Origin: Sinomicrobium pectinilyticum
GTDB taxonomy: Bacteria > Bacteroidota > Bacteroidia > Flavobacteriales > Flavobacteriaceae
NCBI RefSeq assembly: GCF_003725735.1
Contig: NZ_RJTM01000005.1
Location: 1-55,204 of the forward strand
Direction of reading: 5' to 3'
DNA: 55,204 bases
Shown here: positions 43,665-51,002 of the stretch, in pieces
Position numbering within the stretch: the stretch's first letter is position 1
Layout: every line of letters begins with the position of its first letter
Program-made: the position numbers and the translations under genes
Notes under the pieces: generated by a model
The model's input: the letters and a program-made list of their open reading frames with translations, nothing else
What the model was told of the DNA's origin: nothing
The model's database searches: none

Positions 43665-44915
43665 ATGGAAAGAATAAAAGCTACATACTATATCGAGACC
43701 CCTTTTGATATAGAGAAATCGGCAAAAGTCCTGGCCGGGGAACAGTCTACGGGAACCTTTGTGAAGATCCCCGGCGAAACAGCAGAACTGAAAGAACGAT
43801 TTGCTGCCCGGGTGGAGCAGATCAGATACCTGGAAAGTGTTTCACAACCTGCCATGCCCGGTACTCATGCCGATTTTCCATCTTATCACCGGGGGATGGT
43901 GGAAGTGTCCTGGTCGGTTGAGAACTTTGCTTATAATCTGCCAGCGCTGATTTCGACACTGCAGGGGAATCTATACGAGTTAAAACAATTTACCGGTTTA
44001 AAACTGATGGATATCGAAATGCCTGCCAGTTACGCAGCACACTTTAAAGGACCCCGGTTCGGCATTGAAGGCTCCCGGAAACTTACGGGCGTTAATGAAA
44101 ACCGGCCTGTGATGGGGACCATAATCAAACCCAGTATAGGAATGACTCCCGAACAAACGGCCCGCCTTGTGCAAACACTGGTAAATGCCGGAATTGATTT
44201 TATCAAAGATGACGAATTAATGACTTCTCCGTCCAATTCTCCTTTTAAAGCCCGCGTTGATGCAGTGATGCGTGTCATTGACGAGTATGCCGATAAAACG
44301 GGGAAAAAAGTGATGTACGCTTTTAATATCAGTGACGGGATCGATGAAATGCTCCGGAATTATGAATATGTCTGTGCAAAGGGAGGAAATTGTGCTATGA
44401 TAAGTTTGAATAGTGTAGGGCTTTCCGGAACTAAAAAAATATGCGATCAGGGAGAACTGGTCATTCACGGACATCGCAACGGATGGGGTATGATGAACAG
44501 GCACCCCTTATTGGGGATCGATTTTTCAGCCTATCAGAAGCTGTGGCGGCTGGTCGGTGTAGATCAGATCCATGTTAACGGGATTCAAAATAAGTTCTGG
44601 GAATCAGATGATTCGGTTGTCAGTTCCATTAAGGCCTGTTTAAAACCGATGTTAGGCGGGTATACCGTATTGCCCGTAGTTTCTTCGGGGCAATGGGGCG
44701 GACAGGCTCCCGAGACCTATCGCAGAACAAAGACCACAGATTTGCTCTATATGGCAGGAGGAGGAATAATGGCGCACCCCGATGGTCCGGAAGGCGGGGT
44801 GGTTGCATTAAAACAGGCATGGGAGGCCGCTGTGAACGGAATGTCTGTGGAGCATGCGGCAAAGAAATATGCGGCTTTCGGGAAATCGGTTAAAAAATTC
44901 GGATCGGAGGTATGA
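43665..44915 (+). CDS. RuBisCO-like protein (form IV), candidate 3-oxo-isoapionate-4-phosphate decarboxylase
   Basis: A 416-aa RuBisCO large-chain homologue. The TIIKPSIGMTPEQ motif (Lys155) and the metal/carbamate site DFIKDDE (Lys181, Asp183, Glu184) are kept, and so is a VIHGHRNGWG...DQIHVNG His region. The C-terminal phosphate-binding segment is SSGQWGGQAPET...MAGGGIMAHPDG. The loop-6 GK motif of true RuBisCO is replaced (VNGIQNKFWES), so this is not expected to fix CO2. It overlaps the next gene, a DUF1537 acid-sugar kinase, by 4 bp. The pair RLP plus DUF1537 kinase is known in D-apiose/apionate catabolism as OiaX and OiaK, where the RLP decarboxylates 3-oxo-isoapionate 4-phosphate to L-erythrulose 1-phosphate. 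I infer that role or a close relative of it. Confidence 0.88.
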   Translation: MERIKATYYIETPFDIEKSAKVLAGEQSTGTFVKIPGETAELKERFAARVEQIRYLESVSQPAMPGTHADFPSYHRGMVEVSWSVENFAYNLPALISTLQGNLYELKQFTGLKLMDIEMPASYAAHFKGPRFGIEGSRKLTGVNENRPVMGTIIKPSIGMTPEQTARLVQTLVNAGIDFIKDDELMTSPSNSPFKARVDAVMRVIDEYADKTGKKVMYAFNISDGIDEMLRNYEYVCAKGGNCAMISLNSVGLSGTKKICDQGELVIHGHRNGWGMMNRHPLLGIDFSAYQKLWRLVGVDQIHVNGIQNKFWESDDSVVSSIKACLKPMLGGYTVLPVVSSGQWGGQAPETYRRTKTTDLLYMAGGGIMAHPDGPEGGVVALKQAWEAAVNGMSVEHAAKKYAAFGKSVKKFGSEV

Positions 44916-46261
44916 GTTCTGATGAGGGATTATTACTGGCTTTTTATGGCGATGATTTTACAGGCTCTACCGATGCCCTGGAATTTCTGAGTTGTGCCGG
45001 GGCAAAAACAATCTTGTTTGTTGAACCGCCTGCACCGGAACAGCTCAGAAAATATAAGGATCTCGACGCCATAGGTGTTGCCGGGATGACCAGGGCTATG
45101 GACAATGACGCCATGCATAAAGAATTAATGGCTGCATTTCCGGCATTGAAGAAAACCAATGCCCGGCATATTCACTATAAAGTCTGTTCCACATTCGATT
45201 CGTCCCCGGAAACAGGCAGTATCGGAAAAGTCATTGACATTGCTGCCGGGATATTTTCAAATGATTGCATCCCGCTTTTGGTCGCAGCCCCGGTACTGGG
45301 AAGATATTGTGCCTTTGGAAATCTCTTTGCCCGTATGGGCATTGGCAGTAATGGTCAGATATATCGTCTGGACCGCCATCCCTCAATGAAGAACCATCCG
45401 ACAACACCGGCCGATGAAAGCGATCTGAGGTTACACCTTGCAAGGCAGACCCTGAAAAAGATCGGACTGGTAGATGTGCTGGAGGTCAATCTTCCCGAGG
45501 ATGAACTGGCCGGAGTGTACCAGGATAAAGTAGATAAAGGTGCCGAGATCATGCTCTTTGATGCCATGTACAAAGAACAATTAATGCCCATTGGCAGGTT
45601 GATCGACTCAAGGACAAGTGAGGACAGACCGCTTTTTTCGGTCGGGTCTTCAGGGATTGAAATGGCTTTGGGAGAGCATTGGCAGGCTACGGGCAGACTT
45701 CGGAAACCGGCCGGCTGGCCCGAAATTGACCGTGTAGATCAACTGCTGGTGGTCTCGGGAAGCTGTTCTCCGGTGACTTCTTCCCAGATATCCTGGGCAA
45801 CTGCTCATGGTTTTGAAGCCATTGTAATAGATACCCCGGCCATAAGCCGGGGACAGGATATTGATAAAATGTTACGGGATTATACAGAGCAGGTTGTAAG
45901 CCTGTTACAGGAACATAAGAGTGTTATAGTGCATACGGGATGCAGGGAAAATAAAGATCCGGATCTCGTAAACCCGAAAACAGATACGGCAAAATTATTC
46001 GGTTCCTTCCTTGGAAAAATAGTAAAGGAAACAGCAACCAGAACAGGCTTAAAACGAATTGTTGTCGCAGGAGGGGATACCTCGAGTTATGCTGCCCGTA
46101 CCATGGGAATCGAAGCCGTTGAAATGATAGCCCCCCTGACCCCCGGAGCCCCGCTTTGTAAGATACATGCCCCCGGTTCACCTGTGGACGACCTGGAAAT
46201 TAATTTTAAAGGAGGCCAGGTAGGCGGTGCAGACTATTTCGGGATGTTGCAAGGCGAGTGA
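44912..46261 (+). CDS. Four-carbon acid-sugar kinase family protein (DUF1537), OiaK-like
   Basis: A 449-aa kinase of the OtnK/DUF1537 family, which phosphorylates small acid sugars with ATP. The N-terminal substrate domain opens FYGDDFTGSTDALEFLSCAG. The C-terminal nucleotide domain has VVAGGDTSSYAARTMGIEAVE, TPGAPLCKIHAPGSPVDDLEINFKGGQVGGADYFG. Length is usual for the family. It overlaps the RuBisCO-like gene by 4 bp, so translation is coupled. By analogy with OiaK it would phosphorylate 3-oxo-isoapionate just before the RLP step. Erythronate or threonate kinase activity is the alternative, but the PdxA2-type partner expected for those routes is not present. Confidence 0.88.
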   Translation: MSSDEGLLLAFYGDDFTGSTDALEFLSCAGAKTILFVEPPAPEQLRKYKDLDAIGVAGMTRAMDNDAMHKELMAAFPALKKTNARHIHYKVCSTFDSSPETGSIGKVIDIAAGIFSNDCIPLLVAAPVLGRYCAFGNLFARMGIGSNGQIYRLDRHPSMKNHPTTPADESDLRLHLARQTLKKIGLVDVLEVNLPEDELAGVYQDKVDKGAEIMLFDAMYKEQLMPIGRLIDSRTSEDRPLFSVGSSGIEMALGEHWQATGRLRKPAGWPEIDRVDQLLVVSGSCSPVTSSQISWATAHGFEAIVIDTPAISRGQDIDKMLRDYTEQVVSLLQEHKSVIVHTGCRENKDPDLVNPKTDTAKLFGSFLGKIVKETATRTGLKRIVVAGGDTSSYAARTMGIEAVEMIAPLTPGAPLCKIHAPGSPVDDLEINFKGGQVGGADYFGMLQGE

Positions 46262-46557
46262 GAGCAGAGGGATGTTTAAAATATTTAAATAATCTAAAGT
46301 GAATAATGTTTAAGTTGTTCAGGTCAAAAACATTGAATTGTAAAAAAGAGTTCCTCCCTTTAGACAAAGGGAGGTGGGCAAACTTTAGTTTGGTCGGAGG
46401 GTTTGATAACCCAAGCCATAGGTATTGTATAAAAGTTTGGGGTTAATCCCGGGATATGGGCTGGGTCAAACTCCCCGTCCCGCAAGCGGGACACCCCTCT
46501 TCGTCTGAAGAGGGGAGCCTTATCCATTATTCACGTTAATCTATAAAATCGATACAG
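46262..46557 (+). other. 296-bp gap inside the RuBisCO-like operon, filled with palindromes
   Basis: No gene is visible. The gap holds the palindromic element at 46353-46515. Without a clear promoter box before 46558 it is uncertain whether the racemase-like gene is transcribed with the kinase gene or separately. Confidence 0.6.
46353..46515 (+). repeat. GC-rich intergenic palindrome cluster (REP/BIME-like)
   Basis: There are three perfect hairpins: CCTCCCTTT/AAAGGGAGG (46353-46361 with 46366-46374), GTCCCGC-AA-GCGGGAC (46477-46492) and CCCCTCTTC-GTCT-GAAGAGGGG (46494-46515). TTTGGTCGGAGGGTTTGA and TCAAACTCCCCG in between may pair over a distance. It is similar in style to the kdpB-kdpC element. 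Confidence 0.7.
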
Positions 46558-47220
46558 ATGAAAAGTAAAACATTAGGGCTCATACATACATCGGCAACTT
46601 TGGTACCTGTATTTAAAGAGTTGTGTGATATCCTGTTGCCCGGTACAACGGTTTTCAATATTGTAGACGACAGTTTAATTAAAGACGTCATCCGGAAAGG
46701 AAAATTAACCCGGACAACGGCAAGGAGGGTTGTAGATCATGTAGGATCGGCAGAAATTGCAGGGGCAGATCATATTCTGGTGACATGTTCATCCATCGGC
46801 GCGGCAGTAGAAGTAGCGGACTCCCTTACAGAAGTACCCGTTCTGCGCGTGGATCAGCCTATGGTAGACCTGGCCATAAATACCGGTACCAGGATCGGGG
46901 TTATCGCTACCCTTCCGACTACCCTGGAACCTACCAGTGATCTGGTAAGGCGAAGAGCTCTGGTGGCCAAAAAGAAAATTGATATCACTTCCAGATTGTG
47001 TGAAGGTGCCTTTGATGCCCTGATGAATGGTGATCCCGACAAACACGATGACATGGTAGCAGGCGCACTCAGGCAACTGGCCGAAGAAGTGGATGTGATC
47101 TTACTGGCTCAGGCCTCTATGGCCCGGGTGGTAGAAAAACTGGGTGAAGCGGATAAAAAAGTGCCTATCATTTCAAGTCCGTCGGAGGCTATTAAGCACC
47201 TGGCTTCAATATTAAACTGA
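46558..47220 (+). CDS. Asp/Glu racemase-superfamily protein with a single catalytic Cys
   Basis: A 220-aa soluble alpha/beta protein of the Asp/Glu/hydantoin racemase superfamily. The N-terminus is GLIHTSATLVPVF. The first catalytic cysteine region ILVTCSSIGAAVE (Cys77) is present. The position of the second cysteine, usually L-(A/G)-C-T, reads LLAQASMAR, so Gln185 replaces it; the only other Cys residues are 23 and 148. Two-cysteine racemisation therefore looks unlikely. Single-Cys members of this fold include arylmalonate decarboxylase. It is followed 2 bp later by the BASS transporter gene, so the two are tightly coupled and probably belong with the RLP/kinase genes. The reaction is unknown; a decarboxylase, isomerase or tautomerase step on an acid sugar is my guess. 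Confidence 0.8.
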   Translation: MKSKTLGLIHTSATLVPVFKELCDILLPGTTVFNIVDDSLIKDVIRKGKLTRTTARRVVDHVGSAEIAGADHILVTCSSIGAAVEVADSLTEVPVLRVDQPMVDLAINTGTRIGVIATLPTTLEPTSDLVRRRALVAKKKIDITSRLCEGAFDALMNGDPDKHDDMVAGALRQLAEEVDVILLAQASMARVVEKLGEADKKVPIISSPSEAIKHLASILN

Positions 47221-47222
47221 CC

Positions 47223-48551
47223 ATGATCGGAAAATTACAGAGAATAAGCCTTTATATCAGCTTTTTAGCGGTTGTATGCATGGGGGGAATGTTCCTTGCA
47301 AAAAATGACTTGTGGCAGCTTTTTATGGTTGCCGCCGCTTGCTTTTTTTCTGTCGGGATCGGTGCTGTTTCATATTTAAAGGGATACCAGTATACGGCCT
47401 GGATCATAACAGCGGTTATTGCCGCTTTATGCTATCCCTCAAATTTTCTCCATTGGGGAGATCTGGACCTCAGACACCCCTGGCTGGTTCTCCTGGTCAT
47501 ACAATTTGTAATGTTCGGAATGGGAGTTCAGATGAAGTTAAAGGATTTCAGCGGTCTTAAGACCTCGTTCCGCGGCGTTCTGGTCGGGTTATTATGCCAG
47601 TTTTCGATAATGCCGATAATCGGTTTCATCTTAACCCGCGTATTTGATTTTGAACCGGAAATAGCGGCCGGGGTCATACTTATCGGAGCCTGTTCCAGTG
47701 GTTTGGCTTCCAATGTCATGGTCTACATTGCCCGTTCTAATCTGGTTTTATCGGTTACGGTAACCGCCGTTGCAACACTGGTAGCTCCTTTTCTGACGCC
47801 ACTGTTAATGAAAGTGCTGGCGGGCACCCTGGTTGAAATTGAGTTTGTCAATATGATGATACAGATCATCAAGATCGTCCTGGTCCCTATCGGTGCGGCA
47901 TTATTATACGACCATCTTAAAAATACAAATCACAGGGTATTGAAAAAAATGAATGTCATTGTCCTTATATGCTTCACCTGGTTAATAGCCCTTCCTTTGG
48001 GATTGTGGAAATTTCTGGAAACCCATCTTTCAGATGAAGCGCTTCAGTCTGCCGAAATTTTCGGATTTATATTAAGTGCCATTGTAGCCGGGGCTGTATA
48101 TTACAAGCTCACCGGATATTTTACCGGACTGGACAGGTTTATGCCTTATGTTTCAATGTTCGGTATTATTTATTTTACAGCGATAACAACGGCTGCCGGA
48201 CGTGATAATTTACTGCGCATAGGACCCTTGTTATTTTTGGCTTCGGTTATTCACAATACATTGGGATATATATTTGGTTACTGGTTCAGCCGGGCCTTAA
48301 AACTGGATAAGAATTCCGCCCGTTCTATGGCCTTTGAAGTTGGCCTGCAAAACGGGGGAATGGCTTCCGGGTTAGCGGCCGTAATGGGGAAACTGGGTAC
48401 AGTCGGACTGGCAGCAGCCGTATTTAGTCCCTGGATGAATATTTCAGGATCACTTTTGGCTAATTACTGGAAACGAAATCCGGTAGATGCGAAAAAAACT
48501 GTAAGGAAGCCCAAACATAAATTCGGGATCTTGAAAAGTTTTCAAAAATAA
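47223..48551 (+). CDS. BASS-family sodium/organic-anion symporter
   Basis: A 442-aa inner-membrane protein of the bile acid:sodium symporter superfamily. An N-terminal extension of about three hydrophobic helices precedes the core. The core begins MFGMGVQMKLKDFSGL and has GACSSGLASNVMVYIARSNLVLSVTVTAVATL, the crossing-helix Na+ site region, and in the second half EVGLQNGGMASGLAAVMG, the second crossing helix. It is 2 bp after the racemase-like gene. Relatives carry pantoate, pyruvate-type acids or sterol anions, so in this context import of the acid-sugar substrate of the operon is likely. The C-terminus is basic and cytoplasmic. Confidence 0.88.
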   Translation: MIGKLQRISLYISFLAVVCMGGMFLAKNDLWQLFMVAAACFFSVGIGAVSYLKGYQYTAWIITAVIAALCYPSNFLHWGDLDLRHPWLVLLVIQFVMFGMGVQMKLKDFSGLKTSFRGVLVGLLCQFSIMPIIGFILTRVFDFEPEIAAGVILIGACSSGLASNVMVYIARSNLVLSVTVTAVATLVAPFLTPLLMKVLAGTLVEIEFVNMMIQIIKIVLVPIGAALLYDHLKNTNHRVLKKMNVIVLICFTWLIALPLGLWKFLETHLSDEALQSAEIFGFILSAIVAGAVYYKLTGYFTGLDRFMPYVSMFGIIYFTAITTAAGRDNLLRIGPLLFLASVIHNTLGYIFGYWFSRALKLDKNSARSMAFEVGLQNGGMASGLAAVMGKLGTVGLAAAVFSPWMNISGSLLANYWKRNPVDAKKTVRKPKHKFGILKSFQK

Positions 48552-48711
48552 GATCTGGTCATGGCCGCTTTGTCATCCGGATCAATGGTCAGCCTCCTTC
48601 GGAACCATCGGAAGAGACTTTTATGATCATAAAAACAATATATTGGATTAAACCTTTAAAAATATATAACAAAAGATATTTCGAGATCAATATGAGACGT
48701 TTAAATAAGTT

Positions 48712-49173
48712 CTATATGGGAAAGCCATAGCTTATTTTTGTGGTATCCATTACTACATGCGTATAAAAATGTTTAAGGTTCTTATTATCCATTAAATATT
48801 GTTTTGAAAATTGTTCAAAATGAGTCATGTCCCTTGTTTGTACAATTAAAACAAAATCGTAACTCCCGGTAACATAATAACATTGAAATACCTCCGGGCA
48901 AGCTTTCATATCGGCTTTAAACTCATCAATTTTAGCAGAGCTTCCCTCGTGAAGTATGACATCAACCACAGTGGTTATACCAACCCCCAATGCGGATGAT
49001 GAAACAATGGCAATTTCTGCTTCAATAATTTTTTCCTTTCTAAGCCTTGAAATCCTTCGTTGAACGGCACTTTGACTAAGGTTTAATTTTTCACCCAGCT
49101 CTTGTGTAGTGAGCCTATTGTTTTGCTGTAGCAGTCTTAATATTCCTTTATCAAAATTATCTAAGTCTTTCAT
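48712..49173 (-). CDS. Lrp/AsnC family transcriptional regulator
   Basis: A 153-aa DNA-binding protein. The N-terminal helix-turn-helix is LDNFDKGILRLLQQNNRLTTQELGEKLNLSQSAVQRRISRLRKEKII; the C-terminal RAM/ligand-binding domain has FKADMKACPEVFQCYYVTGSYDFVLIV. Length is usual. It is divergent from a GNAT gene with a 138-bp shared intergenic region, so it probably controls that gene and itself in response to an amino acid or related ligand. The coding sequence is more AT-rich than the neighbouring operons. Confidence 0.93.
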   Translation of the reverse strand: MKDLDNFDKGILRLLQQNNRLTTQELGEKLNLSQSAVQRRISRLRKEKIIEAEIAIVSSSALGVGITTVVDVILHEGSSAKIDEFKADMKACPEVFQCYYVTGSYDFVLIVQTRDMTHFEQFSKQYLMDNKNLKHFYTHVVMDTTKISYGFPI

Positions 49174-49255
49174 AAATTATTTGATTTTTTATTTAAAATA
49201 AGTTTTTTACCCGTTTTGTAGATAAAAAACATGAAATTAATCACGAATGTACGCA

Positions 49256-49263
49256 TAAATTTG
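49256..49263 (+). promoter_or_regulatory. Candidate -7 box TAAATTTG for the GNAT gene
   Basis: It matches TAnnTTTG 49 bp before the start codon, inside the Lrp/GNAT divergent region. No ideal TTG lies at the -33 distance. An Lrp operator is expected nearby but was not identified. Confidence 0.4.
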
Positions 49264-49311
49264 TACCGTAAATAAAGAACATTCCATTAATTTCTTTTAA
49301 TTTTTAGCGAG

Positions 49312-49821
49312 ATGAAAATAGAAAACAGCACCTTAGAAGATTTAAAAAACATTCTGTCGCTTTATGCTTCTGCAATTGCGTATCAGAAAGAAAAGAAAGG
49401 ATTGCCATGGCCAAATTTGGACAGAGAAATGATAGAAAAAGAAATAATTGAAAAAAGGCAATGGAAACTAACTATTAACGGTACAATTGCTTGTATCTGG
49501 GTAACAACCTTCGATGATCCTGAAATTTGGGGAGAGAAAAATAACCAGCCAAGTATTTACTTACACAGAATAGCCACGGACCCCGTTTTTAGAGGATTGA
49601 ACGTCATTGCCAAAGTTTTTGACTGGACAAAGACTTTTGCCCGTGTAAACCAAAAGAATTATATACGGTTGGATATTGCCAGTATTAACCCCGGTTTGAT
49701 AACAATGTACGTCAGGAACGGTTTTAAATTTATTGGAATGAATAAAATGGGGGTTTCAGAAAGCCTGCCGGCTCATTACAACAATGCAACTGTTTGTCTT
49801 TTTGAAATGAAACTAAATTAA
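49312..49821 (+). CDS. GNAT family N-acetyltransferase
   Basis: A 169-aa acetyl-CoA-dependent acetyltransferase. The GNAT core is visible as the substrate strands GTIACIWVTTFDDPEIW, the acetyl-CoA motif A region IYLHRIATDPVFRGLNVIAKVFDW, then YIRLDIASINPGLITMYVRNGFKFIG. The substrate is unknown. It is divergent from the Lrp regulator, a common arrangement for a regulator-controlled amino-acid or drug-modifying enzyme. It is AT-rich relative to the rest of the window, as are its neighbours, which suggests a different origin for this small block. Confidence 0.87.
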   Translation: MKIENSTLEDLKNILSLYASAIAYQKEKKGLPWPNLDREMIEKEIIEKRQWKLTINGTIACIWVTTFDDPEIWGEKNNQPSIYLHRIATDPVFRGLNVIAKVFDWTKTFARVNQKNYIRLDIASINPGLITMYVRNGFKFIGMNKMGVSESLPAHYNNATVCLFEMKLN

Positions 49822-49856
49822 ACTGACTTGTTGGAATATAAACTTAAATGTATTAA

Positions 49857-50093
49857 ATGGACAATTTATTTATTGATGCTGTGGGATATTTGGGTTTGGG
49901 CATTAACCTGATCTCTATGGCACTCGATGGTGAAAAGAAATTAAGAGTGTTTTCATTAGTTGCAAATTCAATCTATATTATTTACGGTTGCTTTTTAGTT
50001 GCATTTCCTATTATTATAGGATCTTCTATTGCCGTGGCATTGCATACTTTAAGGTTGAGAAAATTATCAACAAGAAAAAAGAATTATGATTGA
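49857..50093 (+). CDS. Small membrane protein, YgjV-like
   Basis: A 78-aa protein with two or three hydrophobic helices (DAVGYLGLGINLISMALDGEKKLRVFSLVANSIYIIYGCFLVAFPIIIGSSIAVALHTLRL) and a basic tail. The pattern of a D/E-x-K-K-L turn between helices, and a N-x-I-Y-I-x-Y-G segment, resembles the YgjV inner-membrane family. Function is not known. It starts 35 bp after the GNAT gene and is probably co-transcribed with it. Confidence 0.7.
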   Translation: MDNLFIDAVGYLGLGINLISMALDGEKKLRVFSLVANSIYIIYGCFLVAFPIIIGSSIAVALHTLRLRKLSTRKKNYD

Positions 50094-50137
50094 TAGGATT
50101 TCTCATCATGAAAAGAATTATATAAGGTTTTTGGCCC

Positions 50138-50453
50138 GGGGTTAAACAGACAGTTTCGGCAATTGAAAACCGGTGATTGAATAATCCGAGTCTTAGTAGG
50201 ATAGAAAATATCTTAGAAGCACCGGATGGTGACGTTTCATTTAAGACACTGATTTCTGTAAAATATATGGCTGTGTTTCGTGCCGAATGCAACGGCCGAA
50301 ATCAAACTTCATCCAACCAGGTAAGGAGATTAATATAGAAGAATTATAGGAGAGGTTTCGCTACATTTTAAGAGGAGAAACAAATAACCCTTTGATGAAA
50401 CCGAAGTTACAATTATCGAAAAAAGCTCATTTTATGAAGAGAATCTAAATTGA
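50138..50453 (+). pseudogene. Decayed gene, probably an XRE-type HTH regulator relic
   Basis: In one frame the sequence reads GVKQTVSAIEN, a stop, then NNPSLSRIENILEA, which matches the recognition-helix end of Cro/CI-type HTH domains. Further on, YILRGETNNP continues after a +/-1 frame change as FDETEVTIIEKSSFYEENLN and a stop. The in-frame stop and the frameshift indicate a broken gene. The start is not identifiable. Confidence 0.45.
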
Positions 50454-50501
50454 CACGAAGATAGCTGTTTGTGCTTTAACAGACTACTGTTTAGAAACAT
50501 A

Positions 50502-50519
50502 AAAGGGAGCAAAGCTCCC
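50502..50519 (-). terminator. Possible terminator hairpin after tRNA-Leu
   Basis: GGGAGC at 50503-50508 is complementary to GCTCCC at 50514-50519, with a short loop. Read leftward (minus strand) it lies about 20 nt beyond the tRNA 3' end, and a T-rich stretch (reverse of the AAAA at 50498-50502) follows. Confidence 0.5.
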
Positions 50520-50537
50520 TGTTTTCTATTTATTCTG

Positions 50538-50619
50538 TGCGCTCGAGAGGATTCGAACCTCCACACCTTACGGCACTGCCGCCTGAAGACAGCGTGTCTA
50601 CCAATTTCACCACGAGCGC
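50538..50619 (-). tRNA. tRNA-Leu (anticodon CAG)
   Basis: Read on the minus strand, the acceptor stem GCGCTCG pairs with CGAGCGC followed by discriminator A. The D-arm contains AATTGGTAGAC. The anticodon arm CTGTC-TTCAGGC-GGCAG gives anticodon CAG. A long variable arm (class II) and a GGTTCGAATCC T-loop follow. This fits tRNA-Leu. CCA is not encoded. Confidence 0.95.
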
Positions 50620-50655
50620 ATTTTATTAAAGAACTCCTTTCCTCAAAAGGGTAGG

Positions 50656-50685
50656 CAAAAGTAAATAAAGTTTGGGAATCCACAA
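50656..50685 (-). promoter_or_regulatory. Bacteroidetes promoter of tRNA-Leu
   Basis: On the minus strand a TTG (50683-50685) is followed after 19 bp by TACTTTTG (50656-50663), matching the TTG-N17-23-TAnnTTTG consensus. The predicted start lies near 50648, about 30 nt before the mature tRNA. Confidence 0.65.
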
Positions 50686-50828
50686 AGTCATATTTTAAAA
50701 CATTTTGGAAATAATTATAAACTTGTTGAATTACAATATGATCTGGTCTCCTTTATATATAATGCCCCACGGGAATACAGCGATGAACGGAGTACATACT
50801 ACAAAGGAACCAGAGTAATAAACCGCTT

Positions 50829-51002
50829 TTAGTATTTACTTTTATAATAGTTTTTGATAGTGATAAACACCGGGATGAAGAGCAGGATATTGGCAATAGT
50901 ATCTGCAACAACGCCTCCTATTAGTGCCGAAATAAGTGCATATAACGAAATAATCCCCAGCACAATGGGAATGCCCCAGAGTTTGAAAAACTTACTTTGC
51001 AT
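50829..51002 (-). CDS. 57-aa membrane protein after the PepSY gene
   Basis: A small open frame, MQSKFFKLWGIPIVLGIISL at the start and ITIKNYYKSKY at the end, with two predicted TM helices separated by a Gly-Gly turn (ALIGGVVADTIANILL). Its ATG overlaps the last 11 bp of the PepSY gene, so translation is probably coupled. No family is recognised. It may be an accessory subunit of the PepSY reductase or siderophore-handling system. Confidence 0.7.
   Translation of the reverse strand: MQSKFFKLWGIPIVLGIISLYALISALIGGVVADTIANILLFIPVFITIKNYYKSKY

Larger units (their letters stand above)
50094..50537. other. 444-bp gap between the YgjV-like gene and tRNA-Leu
   Basis: It contains the gene relic at 50138-50453 and an AT-rich tail. 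No intact gene was found. A hairpin of GGGAGC...GCTCCC type (50502-50518) just 3' of the tRNA on the minus strand could end the tRNA transcript. Confidence 0.5.

Noticed and set aside
43665-44915. True carbon-fixing RuBisCO
   Set aside because: The carbamate lysine and acids are present, but the loop-6 GK motif is missing and no phosphoribulokinase or small subunit is nearby; form IV is the better reading.
50665-50832. A plus-strand frame ending in a tyrosine/arginine-rich tail (YNAPREYSDERSTYYKG)
   Set aside because: It has no start codon and overlaps the tRNA promoter region; it may be a gene remnant but I cannot assign it.
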